From Daldinia sp. FL1419 (Eukaryota > Ascomycota > Sordariomycetes > Xylariales > Hypoxylaceae): a stretch of 64,000 bases of DNA. Made by a program: the position numbers and the translations under genes. Location of the stretch: the NCBI GenBank assembly GCA_025201765.1, contig MU623342.1, positions 1 through 64,000 of the forward strand, in the 5' to 3' direction. Below, piece after piece: positions 47,226 to 59,293 of the stretch. Within the stretch, counting starts at the first letter, position 1. The number at the start of each line of letters is the position of its first letter. Under the pieces are notes generated by a model. That model was not told where the DNA came from. It saw nothing but the letters and a program-made list of their open reading frames with translations, and did not search any database.

Positions 47226-48068
47226 TCATACCTTGGCGTCGGCCTGTAGGTACCCCTCTTAGACTACCTACCTATCTGCCCTCCAGACCTTAAAGTACAT
47301 ATCACTTTTTTTCCTCCTTCTCACACGCTCGGCCGATTGCGTCTTCCGATTACTCTAATACCGGCCGGGAAAAGTTGATATCGTCCATCGTCTAAGATTT
47401 CGAGGAGCAAAACCCGCCTTACTTTCCCCCCGTCTTTACAATGTCGCTTTTACTACCCCATCACATTTATGTCATAGCCCGCTTGGGACGAAACATGACC
47501 GGTCCCCGAACTCGCGCTTTACCGCAGACCCCGGTGACTTGGATAGTAGGTTGTATTGCTACCCAGCATGCGCTGATCAACGTTTTCCGTATTGCACATC
47601 AAGTTGCCTCCGTTCTTCGTAACTTGGCAATTAACTAACTAAGCGGACTTATTAGTTGCTTAGCAACTTAGGATGTACCCAAATACGCACACAGCCTCTA
47701 AACACTAAAACCTTAGGAACTCTAGCGTAGGCACAGTCCCGCAAGGACCTCAGCCTATAATACATATCTTATTGTATAATTCGCGACGGAATTTTACTAG
47801 GATATTTTGTCTATGTTCAATAAGGGAAAATTGTAGTCCCGATAGAACGAGAATGCGGTCACAAAATAAGTACAAGATCCAAAAATAGTGTTTTTGCGAG
47901 TTTTACCGCTGATACTTGTCTTAGATTATCGCCACGAGCTAATTTCTATATGGGCACCTAACAACTCAATTGGTTCCCCCCCCCTGTGAGATCATTTGGC
48001 ATCCGGCTGGGTTTGAGATTTACAGCTGCGCGCAATTCAATATGTGGTCGTGGACGAACCCATCAAAG

Positions 48069-48106
48069 TGTGCGTGCGTGTGTGTGTGCGCGTGTGTATG
48101 TGCGCG
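48069..48106. repeat. GT-rich microsatellite
   Basis: Imperfect GTGTGC and GTGTGT units over about 38 bp. Confidence 0.9.
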
Positions 48107-49460
48107 ACAAATCCTTACAACCTCAGGGAGGAAAACCAACGATCGCATCCTCCCAACGATCTAGCAACGACTCTTAGCATCTCGCAACGTTTTGGGCGAA
48201 GCTGAATGAATGTGTGGCGTCTGAGCCTCTCAGCGAATGCCTCTACGAATTTACTAGTTAGCACCGAGCGATACTAGAACGAGGTAAGTCCCCGCCGATC
48301 TACTAGCAGATCGACGCTCGGGAAAAAAGCATGGTTCCTATCGTCTGCCCGGGGTCTATGTATGTACATACATACAGACCTAGGTATACTAGGTCTGACA
48401 CTACGAGAAACTTGGGAATTAACCCTGCTCTGCCTAGGTCTTCTCTACGTCGATTCTCCTCTTACACGTGTAGGAGGTACAACGTACTATATACGGCGTC
48501 ATCGTCAATCCTAAACTCTAGCTTCAAATTCAACTCTTTTGCGCTTTTTGCCCCGAATGGTCAAATTAGGTACTCTCTCCGTTCATCTGGCCATTACGTA
48601 GCTACGTAATTCCTCATCTCACGACTATGTGACGAAGATCTTGGACTAGTAAGGTTCACGACACCCGGGCCCCCTGTCACGAAATTTTCTAGCAGGAGAT
48701 TTAAATGCGCTAAGCGCGGTTCCGGCGGGGTCCCAGCTTCCAGCCCGGCCAGCTTCAACTCGGGGGTTTATCAATCTCGACAGGGGATCCGGTAAAAAGT
48801 TCTTTGAAGGATCGACGACAACGTCCTAATAAACAGAACATCGTTACTATCGGTGTCGAATATATTCCAATTGCCACAAAGTTGGAGGTTTGGCTAAGAC
48901 AGGGGAAAGCCCCCATCTCCCCTGGCGTTTAACGAACGAGAGGGAAAGAAATTCATGTATAGTAGAATTGATAAGATATGACGTATGTAGTGGTTCCCAG
49001 ATGGCGGTCCCTTGGCGCAATATCTCGGGACTCTTCAAGTAGCGTACCCACTTGACATCCTACCAAAAGACGTAAAACAGGCACACAAAATTAAATGTGA
49101 CAATATTGACACCTGGGGAAACAACTAGATAGTTTCGTCAAGTTTTCTCTGTGTTTCGTAGCAGCATGTGAAAGGGTGCCTTGAGATTCCCACCGCTAGC
49201 CGACCTCAACAAGCGGCTATGTTGGTAAGGAGAAATTCGTATAGACTAGACCACGATAAGAGGTAAGATATTGACCGATACATTTGCATTGCATACGCAG
49301 TCACTAGATAAAGCCACTCATCCGCCCGCATATATATTAGGTAGGTAGATATCTACTGTTTCAAAAGTAAGCATACATAATACGGCCACAGCCTGGCGGT
49401 TCCGAATCAGTCAAGTTGCATATATTCCGGTCTCGAGTACATATTCGTCTACGTATACTT

Positions 49461-49490
49461 ACCTACCTACCTACCTACCTACCTACCTAC
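49461..49490. repeat. (ACCT)7 tetranucleotide repeat
   Basis: Seven exact ACCT units plus two bases; the longest perfect ACCT run in the window. Confidence 0.95.
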
Positions 49491-50038
49491 GTATGACATG
49501 CAATTTTGAGGCGTCTTGGGTTTTACAAGTGGGTAAGTGCCTTAGGTATGTAGATGGGTGGGTAGGCATGTAGGTATAAGCAGCCTGGTATAGATTAAGA
49601 GCACAGTTGAGGCGTAAAACTTAAGTGGATGATGACAGGCCCTTAAGATCACGTTGCAATAAACGTCATGTTCTAGGCGGCACCTTGAGAAAATAAGCAA
49701 TCTCCTTCTTATTGATGTTTTATGCAGAAGCGAATGAGCTGCAGACCAAGAATGCAACGTGGCATAGAACATCGCAGAGCCTCGAATATCTTTAAACGAC
49801 TCCAACTCTTGATTATGTCACACTACATCCATGACGAATCGTACAGAAATCAAAGGGTGATGCTTTTTGGGTATTTCGAAACTCGTCCAACGCCAACATG
49901 TCTCCCCCCTTCTCACGTCCTTCATCACTCCCATCATTGTAAATAGATCATACCCCTCTCAAGTGTTTCCCTCTCTACATCAACCCCAATATTATCAGAT
50001 CTTCAAAAAGCAATATGATAGCTGCATGTGATATAGCC

Positions 50039-50684
50039 TTAGGCCGTCCAGTTGGAAGAACGAACCGACGCATTCCGACCCAACTGAGCACGTCCCGTGA
50101 AACGGCTTCGATGCTCGCGGTGTGTCCACCAATAAGCGGCACTCGCAACGAACCCAATGAACCAGAGGAGTGCGTTTGCTAAATCAACCCACACGGCGTT
50201 CTTCATCCTTTGGATGTCGCCATTCCCCTCAGGGTCCTCGTGGATGTACATGCCACCAAACAGGCCAAAGAGCGCGATCCACAATACGAACAGGACCGAA
50301 TTCCATATCGTAACGGCGGCGAATCGTAAAATAAACGGGACGAAATAGAGGAGTGCCGTCAGTGCGGCGAGAGCCCCCACAACCTCAGCGTAGACCTATA
50401 GTGTACAGTAACACTCCCATGTCAGCCCTTTTCTACTTCTCCCTTGTAAGCACGACATAAAAAATTAAAAAAATTTAAAAAAGACCCCAAAGCCATCAGC
50501 TTATATCGCGGGGGCGGGAGGAACGAATCTGGCATACCCATTTTCCGTCGATATATTTGCCGTGGGATCGCGCACGCGAGAGATCCACGCCGTATAAGCC
50601 GCACACGGTAACGGCGAGGACGAATTGCGCAAAGTGAAGAACCGAGAAGAGCAAGTAGCTCGCTGCCATGCCGAAGACAGCCAT
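50039..50684 (-). CDS. MARVEL-domain integral membrane protein
   Basis: Minus-strand gene, exons 50538-50684 and 50039-50395, one 142-nt intron (GTATGC to CTATAG, phase 0), 167 residues. Four hydrophobic spans are visible: SYLLFSVLHFAQFVLAVTV, ALAALTALLYFVPFILRF, NSVLFVLWIALFGLFGGMY and LANALLWFIGFVASAAYWW. The layout (span, YGVDL, a charged loop, then two tight spans and a loop with NAVWVDLANALLW) is that of fungal MARVEL membrane-associating proteins, related to Nce102 and eisosome components. These sit in the plasma membrane, and functions include membrane organisation; the exact role of this member is unknown. The C-terminus is short, basic and Ser/Arg-rich. A second Met at residue 6 could also serve as start. 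Confidence 0.9.
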
Positions 50685-51625
50685 ATTCGAGGCGAGGCGT
50701 TGTTAATTTGCTTATCGCCTAGTCCTTCTTCTTTTTCTTTTATTAATGATGCTGCGCGCTATACGACGAGCGCGAGCCCAAAAAAAAGAATGGCTGTGAG
50801 AAGAACACAAACGCTGAGAGATGGAGATGAATTGATGTTGACTAATATGACAATATTTACATAGAAGCAAGTCTATTCAAGGAAAAAAAAGCCAAATCGC
50901 GACGTCTAGGCCAAGTTTATTCGAGCAAAAGCGCCTCTGACGTAATTGATTGGAAGCTGTTTGTTTTGAGATCGTTTAGCCGTTCAGGCGATTAGGCGAG
51001 AGACTTCCTCTTAGTTTTCCTTCTCCCCAATCCTCGCTTATTTAGACCTGTCTCGACAATCTGCAACGGGGAGGGGAAGCTTGTTTTATTGGCTCGTTGG
51101 AGAATCGATAAAGGATGACGAACTGCGTGTGTCGTCTGTGCTTTCCAAGGGTTGCTTTTAGGCCCCCAGATGTCTCTTAAGGTCTTTCCTAATCGGAACA
51201 GCTTATTAGACCCATTAGTTGCCCTTTCTTGCTCCTTTCGGTACGAAGAGTCTTGGAGCTGTTGTGAATGGTTAGCTGTTATTGGTCGGATTAAAGCCAA
51301 CCTATCGGTCTTGGTCGGCCATTTATGTCTAAGTGCCTTCAATGTTTCTTACTTGGCTTGCATTCAGTTTCTTGTAGGCTTTGGGAACTTTGGGAACCCT
51401 GGGGGAAAAAAACAAAAACAAAAAAAAAGCATCTCTAAGCGTAGTTATAGCAAGTTAGATTTATAATACAAGACTTCGTAATAGGTTAACTACCTAGGTA
51501 GTTGACTGAAACTTTGGTCCGTTTTGCTTTTTGAATGGTTCGATAAGTTGTCGAAAGGATCTAGACTAATAAAGAGTCTATTATACCTGTTTGAGAAGAC
51601 ACCTGAAAAGACTTCCTGGTACACA

Positions 51626-52083
51626 CTAGTCGAGTTGACACCGACATCTCGGTAGGATCGAGGCTAGATGCGAACCGGAGGCCTGTTCCTGGGTGGCAAC
51701 ATCCACGGATTCGGGTTCGCATTCAATAGCCTCCAGGGTCTTGTCCATCAGCAGCGGATCGGATATGCAATAGTCTTTACTGCTGAAAACGTGGGGGTTG
51801 AAAGCCAAACCTGGCAAGTCACTTTACGGGGGGCCTGTCAGCTAAGGGGAAAACTCTCCTAATTCTCGATCTTTGGGTCCTGTTGATCGAGATTTCCGAG
51901 ATGGCCCATCTCTTGTCTCTGAGATAGTCGGGCAACGTGGGCTGGTCCCTCCCAAATTAAAATTTCCCACGTCCAATGAGAGTTGACTCCAAACCGATGC
52001 CTCTCCAATTGTTGCACCTCTCCAAGTCTCACGACATGTGTGTTTTGGAGAGCCGCATGGATAGACAAACCACATCCGTTCAC
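51626..52083 (-). pseudogene. Possible gene relic, minus strand
   Basis: Two minus-strand frames read like folded protein: GLAFNPHVFSSKDYCISDP with LLMDKTLEAIECEPESVDVA (about 51670-51820), and upstream in another frame HRFGVNSHWTWEILIWEGP (about 51945-52000). I could not join them by a convincing intron, and neither has a clean start. The family is not recognised. A competing plus-strand frame covers the same bases. Confidence 0.25.
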
Positions 52084-53210
52084 TCACCAAATATAGCAAG
52101 GCTTAGGACTCGGACTTTTTTAGTCTATATAAAAGTGACGAGACCCACGTCCGAAACTCTTGGGAGCCCCGTTCGCAGGATGCTGAAGACGCCGGCTGAA
52201 GTTCCGGGGTCAGTCGGGGGGTACGCGGCCGCTTATCATGTCCGAGTATGAACCTCAGCTGTGCAGTTACACCGTTGGATTCCTTCGCTTACATCATATA
52301 TCTGAAGATGAACTTTTCTTTTTTTTTCTTATTGTCCTTTGCTCTGCCGTCGAGGAAATGTTTCGAGGCAACCCCCGCCTCGTATGCGCGCGGACGGACG
52401 GGACGCTCGCCCCTTTCTTTTTTCGCTCGTTTAACCAACCCGTCGATGCCAACAGGTGGTTTCAGACCGCCTGAGGCGTATGCGCCTAAGAGTTCAGCTG
52501 GCTCCTCAACTTCGGTAGACGGCGCGTTATCGTAGCGGTCGTACAGATGACAGGTCTACCGGCGGGGGAAGCTCACGAGTTCAATGTGAAGCGGCGGTGG
52601 GAGCGTACGGAGGGGAAAGTCAGCCCTACGCGGTCGTAGGGCCTCATGGGCTATGCAATGCTACATCTTGTGCAGATGTTGGGTCAGTGGCCTGAACTGA
52701 CAGGCTACCGAGGCGGCGGGAGCCAATACAATCGCGATCAAGTTACCGAAAGCCGCCTTTAAATCGCCGGTTTCCTGAAAGCGTATTCTGCAATCAATAT
52801 TGACGATGGGAATGCGTCAATCAAGATCCTATATTCCACCGAAGAAGGGGTGGTGTGTATGAGGAGGGAGGGGAGTGGAACTTGCTCCTACCGAATCTAT
52901 CTAGGTTATCTAGTTAGGAAATGCGTCACATGTCGGAGCTTGGAGTTACTCAATAGAATGGCGATGCTGGTCTACCAGGAAGTCTATTAGCCAGGCCAAC
53001 TTCGCGCCTAACCACTTGCATTTCCGGTTTCTATGGGCGTATTGGTTTCCCTGACCGAGTCCTAGTCATACGACGCTGACACTTTCCGGGCCACTGGGTT
53101 GTCTACCAGCATGACAACCAGATATGGCTCCTCGAAACTATCAGCTTCGCTCAGGTTTATCCATGTGTCTACCTAGTCTACGGGACTGGGCTGAGTCTTC
53201 AAGATGGGGA

Positions 53211-53216
53211 TATAAA
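53211..53216 (+). promoter_or_regulatory. Putative TATA box
   Basis: TATAAA about 150 bp upstream of the start codon of the 80-aa gene, at a reasonable spacing for a fungal core promoter. Confidence 0.45.
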
Positions 53217-53366
53217 GCTCGCTGAGGATCCTTCTTCTAGATGCCTGGAATATCACCATCATTCGACTACGACGGCTTCTACCTACCAATTCACAACGAA
53301 CGATCTTCTCAAGCATACTTCACTATCTAACTTATACCGCACCATTACTCAAATTCAACATTCACC

Positions 53367-53654
53367 ATGCCTCGCTTCCATTTTCACTGCAAACACATGG
53401 AGGAGAGCTATGCAGACGACGTCACCGCTGAATGCTTCTCTCACGGGCCAGCACCAATGATAAACACCTTAGGTCAAAACGAGGGACGCTGGAATTGCGT
53501 ACGTACCTTACCCATCTACTAGTATATCCTGTGACTAACATAGTTCAAGTGCAACTGCGAAGGAGGCGGGAACAACTCCATGGAGTACGATCTCTCATGT
53601 CCCCATTGCGGACATAAGAGATGTGGCACCTGTGAGATTTGGAAAATGAAATAG
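53367..53654 (+). CDS. Small cysteine-rich zinc-ribbon-like protein (80 aa)
   Basis: Two exons, 53367-53498 and 53544-53654, with a 45-nt intron (GTACGT donor, TGACTAACA branch, CATAG acceptor, phase 0). Neither exon alone reaches usual ORF cut-offs. The product starts MPRFHFHCKHMEES. The intron falls within a Cys cluster: WNC|FKCNCEGGG, then DLSCPHCGHKRCGTCEIW. The pattern W-x-C-x2-C ... C-x2-C-x4-RC-x2-C is that of small fungal proteins of unknown function with a predicted zinc ribbon (known to me as a recurring type, not a named family). The ATG has an A at -3 within CACC, a good context, and a TATA box lies upstream. No signal peptide, so probably intracellular. The last residues are basic. 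Confidence 0.85.
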
Positions 53655-56278
53655 AAACCCAAATTAGGCACCAAGTGTGGCAAGCATAGCAAGCATAGCA
53701 AGCATTGGTGCCAAGTTGGGTTGGGGACCTACTCCCCTTTCGTTTTTGGGGGGCTCCGGATAGAGAGAACATACACTTCGGCAACGCCGTTTTCCTTTTT
53801 TCCAGCTGGCGGAGTTTACACAGTCCCTTAAAAGTTCCAAAAGCTCGGATATCTCTTTGTCCCCCAATTTTGCGGGTGGTCGGGTTCAAAGTGTAGATGA
53901 AGGCTCACGCCGGTCAGGGTTTTAGAGAGGATTTATCTTCGTCTCAGGAACACAAAAAGCGGCAGAGTTTCAAAGACTTTACTATGTACCACTGATAGAT
54001 AGATAGAAAATCCTCACGGTTATAACACTTTGAATATCGACTTGGTAACACAAGAAAAACGTGACATGCGGCTGATGACACCCTACTACTATGCGAGCTA
54101 ATGTTGTTGGGAGAGCAATTTTCTGAAATTGGTTATTCTAACCATGGGGCTCCTGTGACTCGCCTCGTATATATGCTCAATGGATTTAGACTCAGAGAGA
54201 AATGCGGCTAGAAAGGATGTGCAGATATTAAACTTACATGAGTGTACCTTAGGGACCAGCCGTTGGCCGTAACCTAATCTATTTCGATATAGCCACTCCC
54301 ACAACCCCTACAACTAACGACTAACACAGACTAATACCATCAACTTGATACAACTAAAGTCGACACAGTCGTATGGCTACCATGTCCTAACACGTATCTA
54401 GGTATCTTACCCCTGTGTTAACCTAGAGAAGATGACTGATTACAACGTACGTAGTACTGATTACGGTTACGCCTACTTAAGAAGTATACTCTCTTGCTTA
54501 CGGTAAGTAACACTAAAGATATACCGAAAACTAGACACCCAAGAGCGCCAATGAGCAACGAGCCTCACATGGGACCCTGGCTAAGGGCGTGCTCCGACGC
54601 CGGCAATTGGCAGACTTAGCCTTGAGCGATTCTTGGCCCTGGGAAACGATTGCTAAGATTGCGAGGGCAATCCCAAGGCTTCAACGCCAATAGCTAGGCA
54701 GCTAAGGGTGCCTCCCCTAGGCCGTGTATATGCGACCTGGTAGGAAGAAGAAAGGCTAGGGCGGATCCGTCAGCCAGAAGTGTTTATTGTTCGGGAAGAA
54801 GCGGTGGGGAATAAAGGGTTACTGCTACCTCTTGCCTTACATACATACATTCCTACCTAGGTATCTATACGGTTCGGCCCCCTCCTCGACGTGACTTATT
54901 ATTATATCAAGGGTGTATAAGAAATAGAAAAAAAAAGGGGGGGGGGCGGGCGGAAGCCAAAGCAAGCCCATTCGAGCAACTGACGAGCTGAGTAAGGAAG
55001 TCGGGCGTCTTATTCAACGGCATGCCGTCACTTTCTCCCGGCTAGACTCAATTGAGGTTCCGAGACACATCGTTGACGCATTGTTGCCTATCTTCGGTTT
55101 CTCAATTGGGTTGCCGGTTGCGAAGATATCCGGGACTTGACAGGTTCTGGAATCTAAGCTGCAACGCACGCATGTACTAGGTTGCTGTGTATGTAGGATG
55201 TAGTTAGTTGATGGCTGGGAAGGGGAGAAACTTTCTAATGTTACATGGAAAAGGAAAAAAAAAAAGACAGGGGAACATGGGTTACGTGTTTTGGCAGGTT
55301 TCCCCACATTTGAGGCTCTGCGTCACGTGAGACGAGTACAAAGAGTAAAAAGAGAGAATGTACGTTACCATGTAACTAACAAGTTATTGGTCCAATGTTA
55401 TCTAAAAGGGGTCCTGTCCTGCATGTGATACGGGCTTGGCTCGTGTATAACATAACCGAGACATGTATATCATATATTCTGTATTATGGCGTACATAATT
55501 GGCTTCAATTTTGTGGATTGTAGTGGCTTAAGAGGCGTCTAATAGGTTTATGAGGTAGTTGCGTGAGGTAAGCCAATTTATTTCGGGACGTAGGTACCTA
55601 ATATAATAAGCATTGCTGACTAAACTATTTCATCACATCAAGTTCTACGGAGTACATAACGTAGTTCCACAAGACAAATACTTGTCATATTCATCGTGCT
55701 ACAAACCCCTCCTTCTCCCTATTCCGCTTTCTCTCCATTCATCTTTCACCCCTCCCTTTTTTTTCTTTTTCTTTTTTTTTCTTTTTTTTTTCTATGATTT
55801 GGATTTCAATTTCTATTCACCGAAAACTTGGCGAATAGATGTATCCATGTTATCGCTGTGTTGGTTTAACCAGCATTTAACCCCATTGACAACTCATAGA
55901 GACCAATGCACCACTTATGGTGAAATATACCTACCTCTTATACGTACATACCATAGTAGGTTAGAATCGAGAGGGGTCTTCTGTCCTTGGCCGGCCGGAC
56001 TGACCAACCAATTGAGATCGACCCAACGATTTGGTTATCTTATTGGCTAGATCTGCAGCGATGCGGCGTCTAAATTCCATAGATCACCCTCGCTCTATCT
56101 GCGAAAATCGCTATCTGGATCTTCTCCTTCAGCTTACGTCCACACTTTATTGTCTAAGAACATACATAGCTTCTTAAGCAGCCTCGCGCCGAGTAAAGAA
56201 ACTAGCCCAAAGGGTACTCCTTTTCTCAAGATCCCCTGGTCCAACCTCGTACAAAAAGAGGGGGGAAAAAAGAGCAAA
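53655..56278. other. Intergenic region
   Basis: About 2.6 kb. The left end has a stem-loop with internal 9-bp repeats (separate entry), the right end is the phosphatase promoter. A long T/C tract lies at 55757-55792 and a G run at 54938-54947. Short frames have no motif. Confidence 0.55.
53667..53712 (+). other. Stem-loop with 9-bp internal repeats after the small zinc gene
   Basis: GGCACCAA at 53667-53674 pairs perfectly with TTGGTGCC at 53705-53712. The loop holds about three copies of CAAGCATAG. It begins 12 bases after the stop codon, so it would lie in the 3' UTR. Confidence 0.5.
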
Positions 56279-57782
56279 ATGGCGGAAACGGAGCTTCCAA
56301 GCCCTCCATTCGTACCAATTGCTGGTTTACCCAATTTCCGCGATCTCGGAGGTTACCCAGTAGACGACTCCAAAATCGTGCGCCGCGGTTTAATCTTCCG
56401 CTCTTCGGAGCCGTCCAAGGTTACCGACGACGGGGTATCGAAGCTGCAGGAATTAGGTATTGCAAAGGTGTTTGACCTACGCTCCGCCGTTGAGATCGAA
56501 AAGGGTGTGCGCGACGGTTACGACTGGAAGATCAAGGAGTGGGACGGTGCGAGCCGCCACTTCGTTCCCGTCTTCTTAGATGAGGATTACTCTCCTGAGG
56601 CGCTAGCTGTGAGGTACAAGAATTACTCCTCAGAGCATGCAGAGGTACGTATTGCGATTAGGTACGCGTGTATCGCGCCAAAAGAGCCGCGCACGAGATT
56701 TATGTTAGAACAACGCAGGCCAGCTTTCAGGCCAGCTTTTCAGGCTCCTGGACTTTTGCCAATCCCTTCTGGTTCGGTCCGAAAACCAGGATCAAGCAAG
56801 AGGATATTCAAGAGATTGGGGCTGAGGGAATATAGAGTTGCATTTGTGTGATTTTTGGGGGCCATGGGTTTCGCTGGCCTCATTTTCGGGCCAAGGTTGA
56901 GGAGCGGTGATGAATGAATGGGGCCCATTGGGCTGATATGCTCGCCTGATCGTATTTCTGTTCACCATTTGCTCAAAGCAGGCTGCCTTGTGCTTGCATG
57001 TTATTCAGTTGCTAGCTCGAGTCGTCCCAAAAGGCTGACAGCTCAACCCGTGTATGTACCGAGACTGACGTATATCCAACTAGGGTTTCGTGGCAGCGTA
57101 TAGCGACATACTTGCTGCGGCTGCCTCGCCGGAGAATAGCTATTCTCCATTCAAGACGATACTAGAACATCTAGCCTCACCTTCACCCTCTCCGCCGGCG
57201 CCATGCCTCATCCATTGCACAGCCGGTAAAGATCGTACGGGAGTGATCTGCGGGCTGATCTTAAGCTTATGCGGTGTACCCGATGAGATCGTAGCGCACG
57301 AGTATAGTTTGACAGATTTGGGGCTCAAGTCACGTCACGAGGAGCTCATTGCACATCTAATGAGCAACCCGGCGCTACAGACCCACCCAACAGCTGCGAG
57401 AAGAATGGTTTCGTCTCAGTATGTCCTACTTCTGCTTCGCATATTAGACCAACTAGCTCGTCTTGTTGGGACTTCACTGCCCCTCCCCCACCGACCGGAC
57501 ATTGACTTTGCGATTGTTATTTCTACTCTTTATCCTCTGACCTTCGTCTTGTGATATACTTTATACCTATGATGAAAGGCTGATTAGTGGAACTATAGGA
57601 AAGAGGCCATGCTGGGCACGTTAAACAAGATTCGTCAGACATACGGCTCGGTCGAGAAGTGTGTTGTTGACCTGGGATTACTATCACAAGACGGAATCAG
57701 GCAGCTTCAAAATAACCTGATCGTCGATGTGGACGAAAAAGGAGTGGTGTCATGGCAGGACCACGCCAAACTATTGTTGTAA
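56279..57782 (+). CDS. IphP-type protein tyrosine phosphatase
   Basis: Three exons: 56279-56644, 57084-57418 and 57599-57782; introns of 439 and 180 nt; 294 residues. The N-terminus PFVPIAGLPNFRDLGGYP is the classic start of the Tyr_phosphatase3/IphP family, followed by GLIFRSSEPSKVTDDG and LGIAKVFDLRS. The catalytic loop is HCTAGKDRTG (Cys167, Arg173; C-x5-R), with the Lys-Asp that many family members share. The C-terminus has LNKIRQTYGSVEKCVVDLG. These enzymes remove phosphate from phosphotyrosine or phosphoinositides; the substrate here is unknown. The frame is open upstream from a TTG, but the first ATG is at 56279 with A-rich context. Intron 1 can be read through for 69 codons before a stop, which would yield a protein without the catalytic loop. 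Confidence 0.9.
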
Positions 57783-58086
57783 ATCGGTGGGTATTATGCA
57801 AATCTTGAGTAATATGTACAGAAAGCTGGTTGCTGCATCTTGGCCTGCTCTTCATAGATAGACACCATTCATGGACCCTCAAGACGTCCAACCCACCCCC
57901 ATGCTATGCGTCTTTTGACTTAGATATTCATACATTTTTCGTACAAACGTTCCTGGGTTATACTGCTAAAACGCTGTGCTCAGATAAGCTGATTGACACA
58001 GCCGCAGTAATCCCGAAGGCGCTATCGCACCTTGGTAGAGCCTCGGCGCAACGATAACTTGAATAGTATTCTTTTCTAATACTAGA
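57783..58086. other. Short convergent intergenic region
   Basis: About 300 bases between the stop codons of two converging genes. No distinct element seen; both terminators or poly(A) signals must lie here. Confidence 0.6.
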
Positions 58087-59293
58087 TCAAGGCACTGAGG
58101 TAGGAATCTTGATTTCGCCCTTGGCACGATCATAGTATGGTGCGCCATACCTCCAGCCGACGGCATTGCGCGCTCTACCCTTAGCGCCGACGTTCTCCGA
58201 GTTGATCTGCTTGAATCGGAATTCGAAGCGGTTCGACTTTACTCGGGTAGTAAATTTCTCTTCCAAAGCGGCCTTCGCAAGCTCCTTGTCAGCCACCTTC
58301 CTCTCCGACTCCATCGCGGCCTGCTTGAACCTCTCTGAGGCGTCCCACAGCGGTCGTCCCTGCAGAATCTCCTTCTCCATCTCGATCAATTCCGGATGAG
58401 GAACACGCTTGTCGGCCGACAGCAGCTTGGGGTGGAAGGCCTTGGCTGCGTCTTCACGAGTGAAATGACGCGATTCGGACGTTGGCCAGAAGACCTGCTT
58501 GGTTGTGTACGGATGTACGTGCAGCTCGTTGATGGGCTCGAACGGCTCGTTTTGCTGATCGGCCTTGAACGAGTGCGTGGGCAACATGCCTAACACGGCT
58601 CTGGCGTATGGCTTTGCCAATTTTTTGCCCTGACGTTGCAGCGATGTTAGCAACGAAGACGCGCCCGGAACGATTAAAAAAGAATGATAAAAATTGTAGG
58701 AGGCATTGTTATCAGAGAGGCTCGCAACAAAGTTTGTAACCATGTAGTTGTCTTCAAGACTTATCGAATTGGGTAATGTTGATAATCATCATACAAGTGC
58801 CGTGGGAATGTGCATAGTAAAAATGCGTAAAGAGACGACTAACCTTGGCTATCCAGTCCTTTTCGACTTCCTTTAACCGTACGACAGCAGCCACTCTCCT
58901 GATATCGACGCCCAGCTCGGCCGAGACCGCTTTCACCGTCTCACCTTTCTTCATAATCTTCTCCCATATCAGCTCTCTAGCATGGTCGTCTAGAACGGGC
59001 TGACTTTTGAAGTGGGGGTTGAGGGGGAAGGGGCGGTCGTAATTCCGCCCGGCATCGTCGCTGTTCTGGAGGTAGTTGGTGCCGCCGGGGCGATGCTTGC
59101 GGAAGACGGCGCCGGGCCCGTTGATCCAGTTCCTGAAGACGCGGCGGATCTTGGTGAAGCGAGGCCGGCTCTCGGTGGTCGAGAAGCTAGCCTTGCTTTG
59201 TAGACATAGCTGCGGATGCGGATGCAGATGGGGGACGACGCATCGGGTCAAGGCGGTTGATACCGTCGGCGGGCCTGGTATGCGTGGTGGCAT
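58087..59293 (-). CDS. bot1: Mitochondrial small ribosomal subunit protein mS45 (Bot1/Mrps35)
   Basis: Minus-strand gene, exons 58844-59293 and 58087-58629, intron of 214 nt (GTTAGT to GTCAG, phase 0), 330 residues. The N-terminus is basic, Ser/Thr/His-rich and lacks acidic residues for about 40 residues, as expected for a mitochondrial targeting peptide. The core FRNWINGPGAVFRKHRPG, TNYLQNSDDAGRNYDRPFP, KGETVKAVSAELGVDIRRV and AVVRLKEVEKDWIAK|GKKLAKPYARAV is that of the Eukaryotic mitochondrial regulator family (Bot1p). S. pombe Bot1 and S. cerevisiae Mrps35 are subunits of the mitoribosome small subunit and are needed for respiration. The C-terminal half with LPTHSFKADQ and a charged helix fits this family. 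Confidence 0.92.

Larger units (their letters stand above)
44807..50038. other. Large gene-free region with repeats
   Basis: About 5.2 kb between two minus-strand genes. I found no motif-bearing frame. It holds an (AAT)n run, a 12-bp tandem repeat, a GT-rich run and a perfect (ACCT)7 run (listed separately), plus several AGGTAC and CCTAGG motifs around 46670-46830. Promoter of the Pro/Ser-rich gene at its left end. Confidence 0.55.
50685..53366. other. Intergenic region with possible decayed coding
   Basis: About 2.7 kb between divergent genes. Left end is the MARVEL promoter; right end the promoter of the small zinc gene with a TATA box at 53211. A 116-codon minus frame (50992-51342) is basic and has no motif. 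Protein-like minus frames at 51626-52083 are listed separately. A T-rich tract lies at 52318-52332. Confidence 0.5.

Noticed and set aside
49461..49490. Considered as telomere-like or CRISPR repeat
   Set aside because: A plain tetranucleotide run without spacers; it does not match fungal telomere repeats.
50992..51342. 116-codon basic minus-strand frame
   Set aside because: A 104-codon frame covers the other strand, and neither has a motif; not supported as a gene.
55613..56050. 145-codon plus frame with long Phe run
   Set aside because: The run comes from a T/C tract, and the rest has no protein character.
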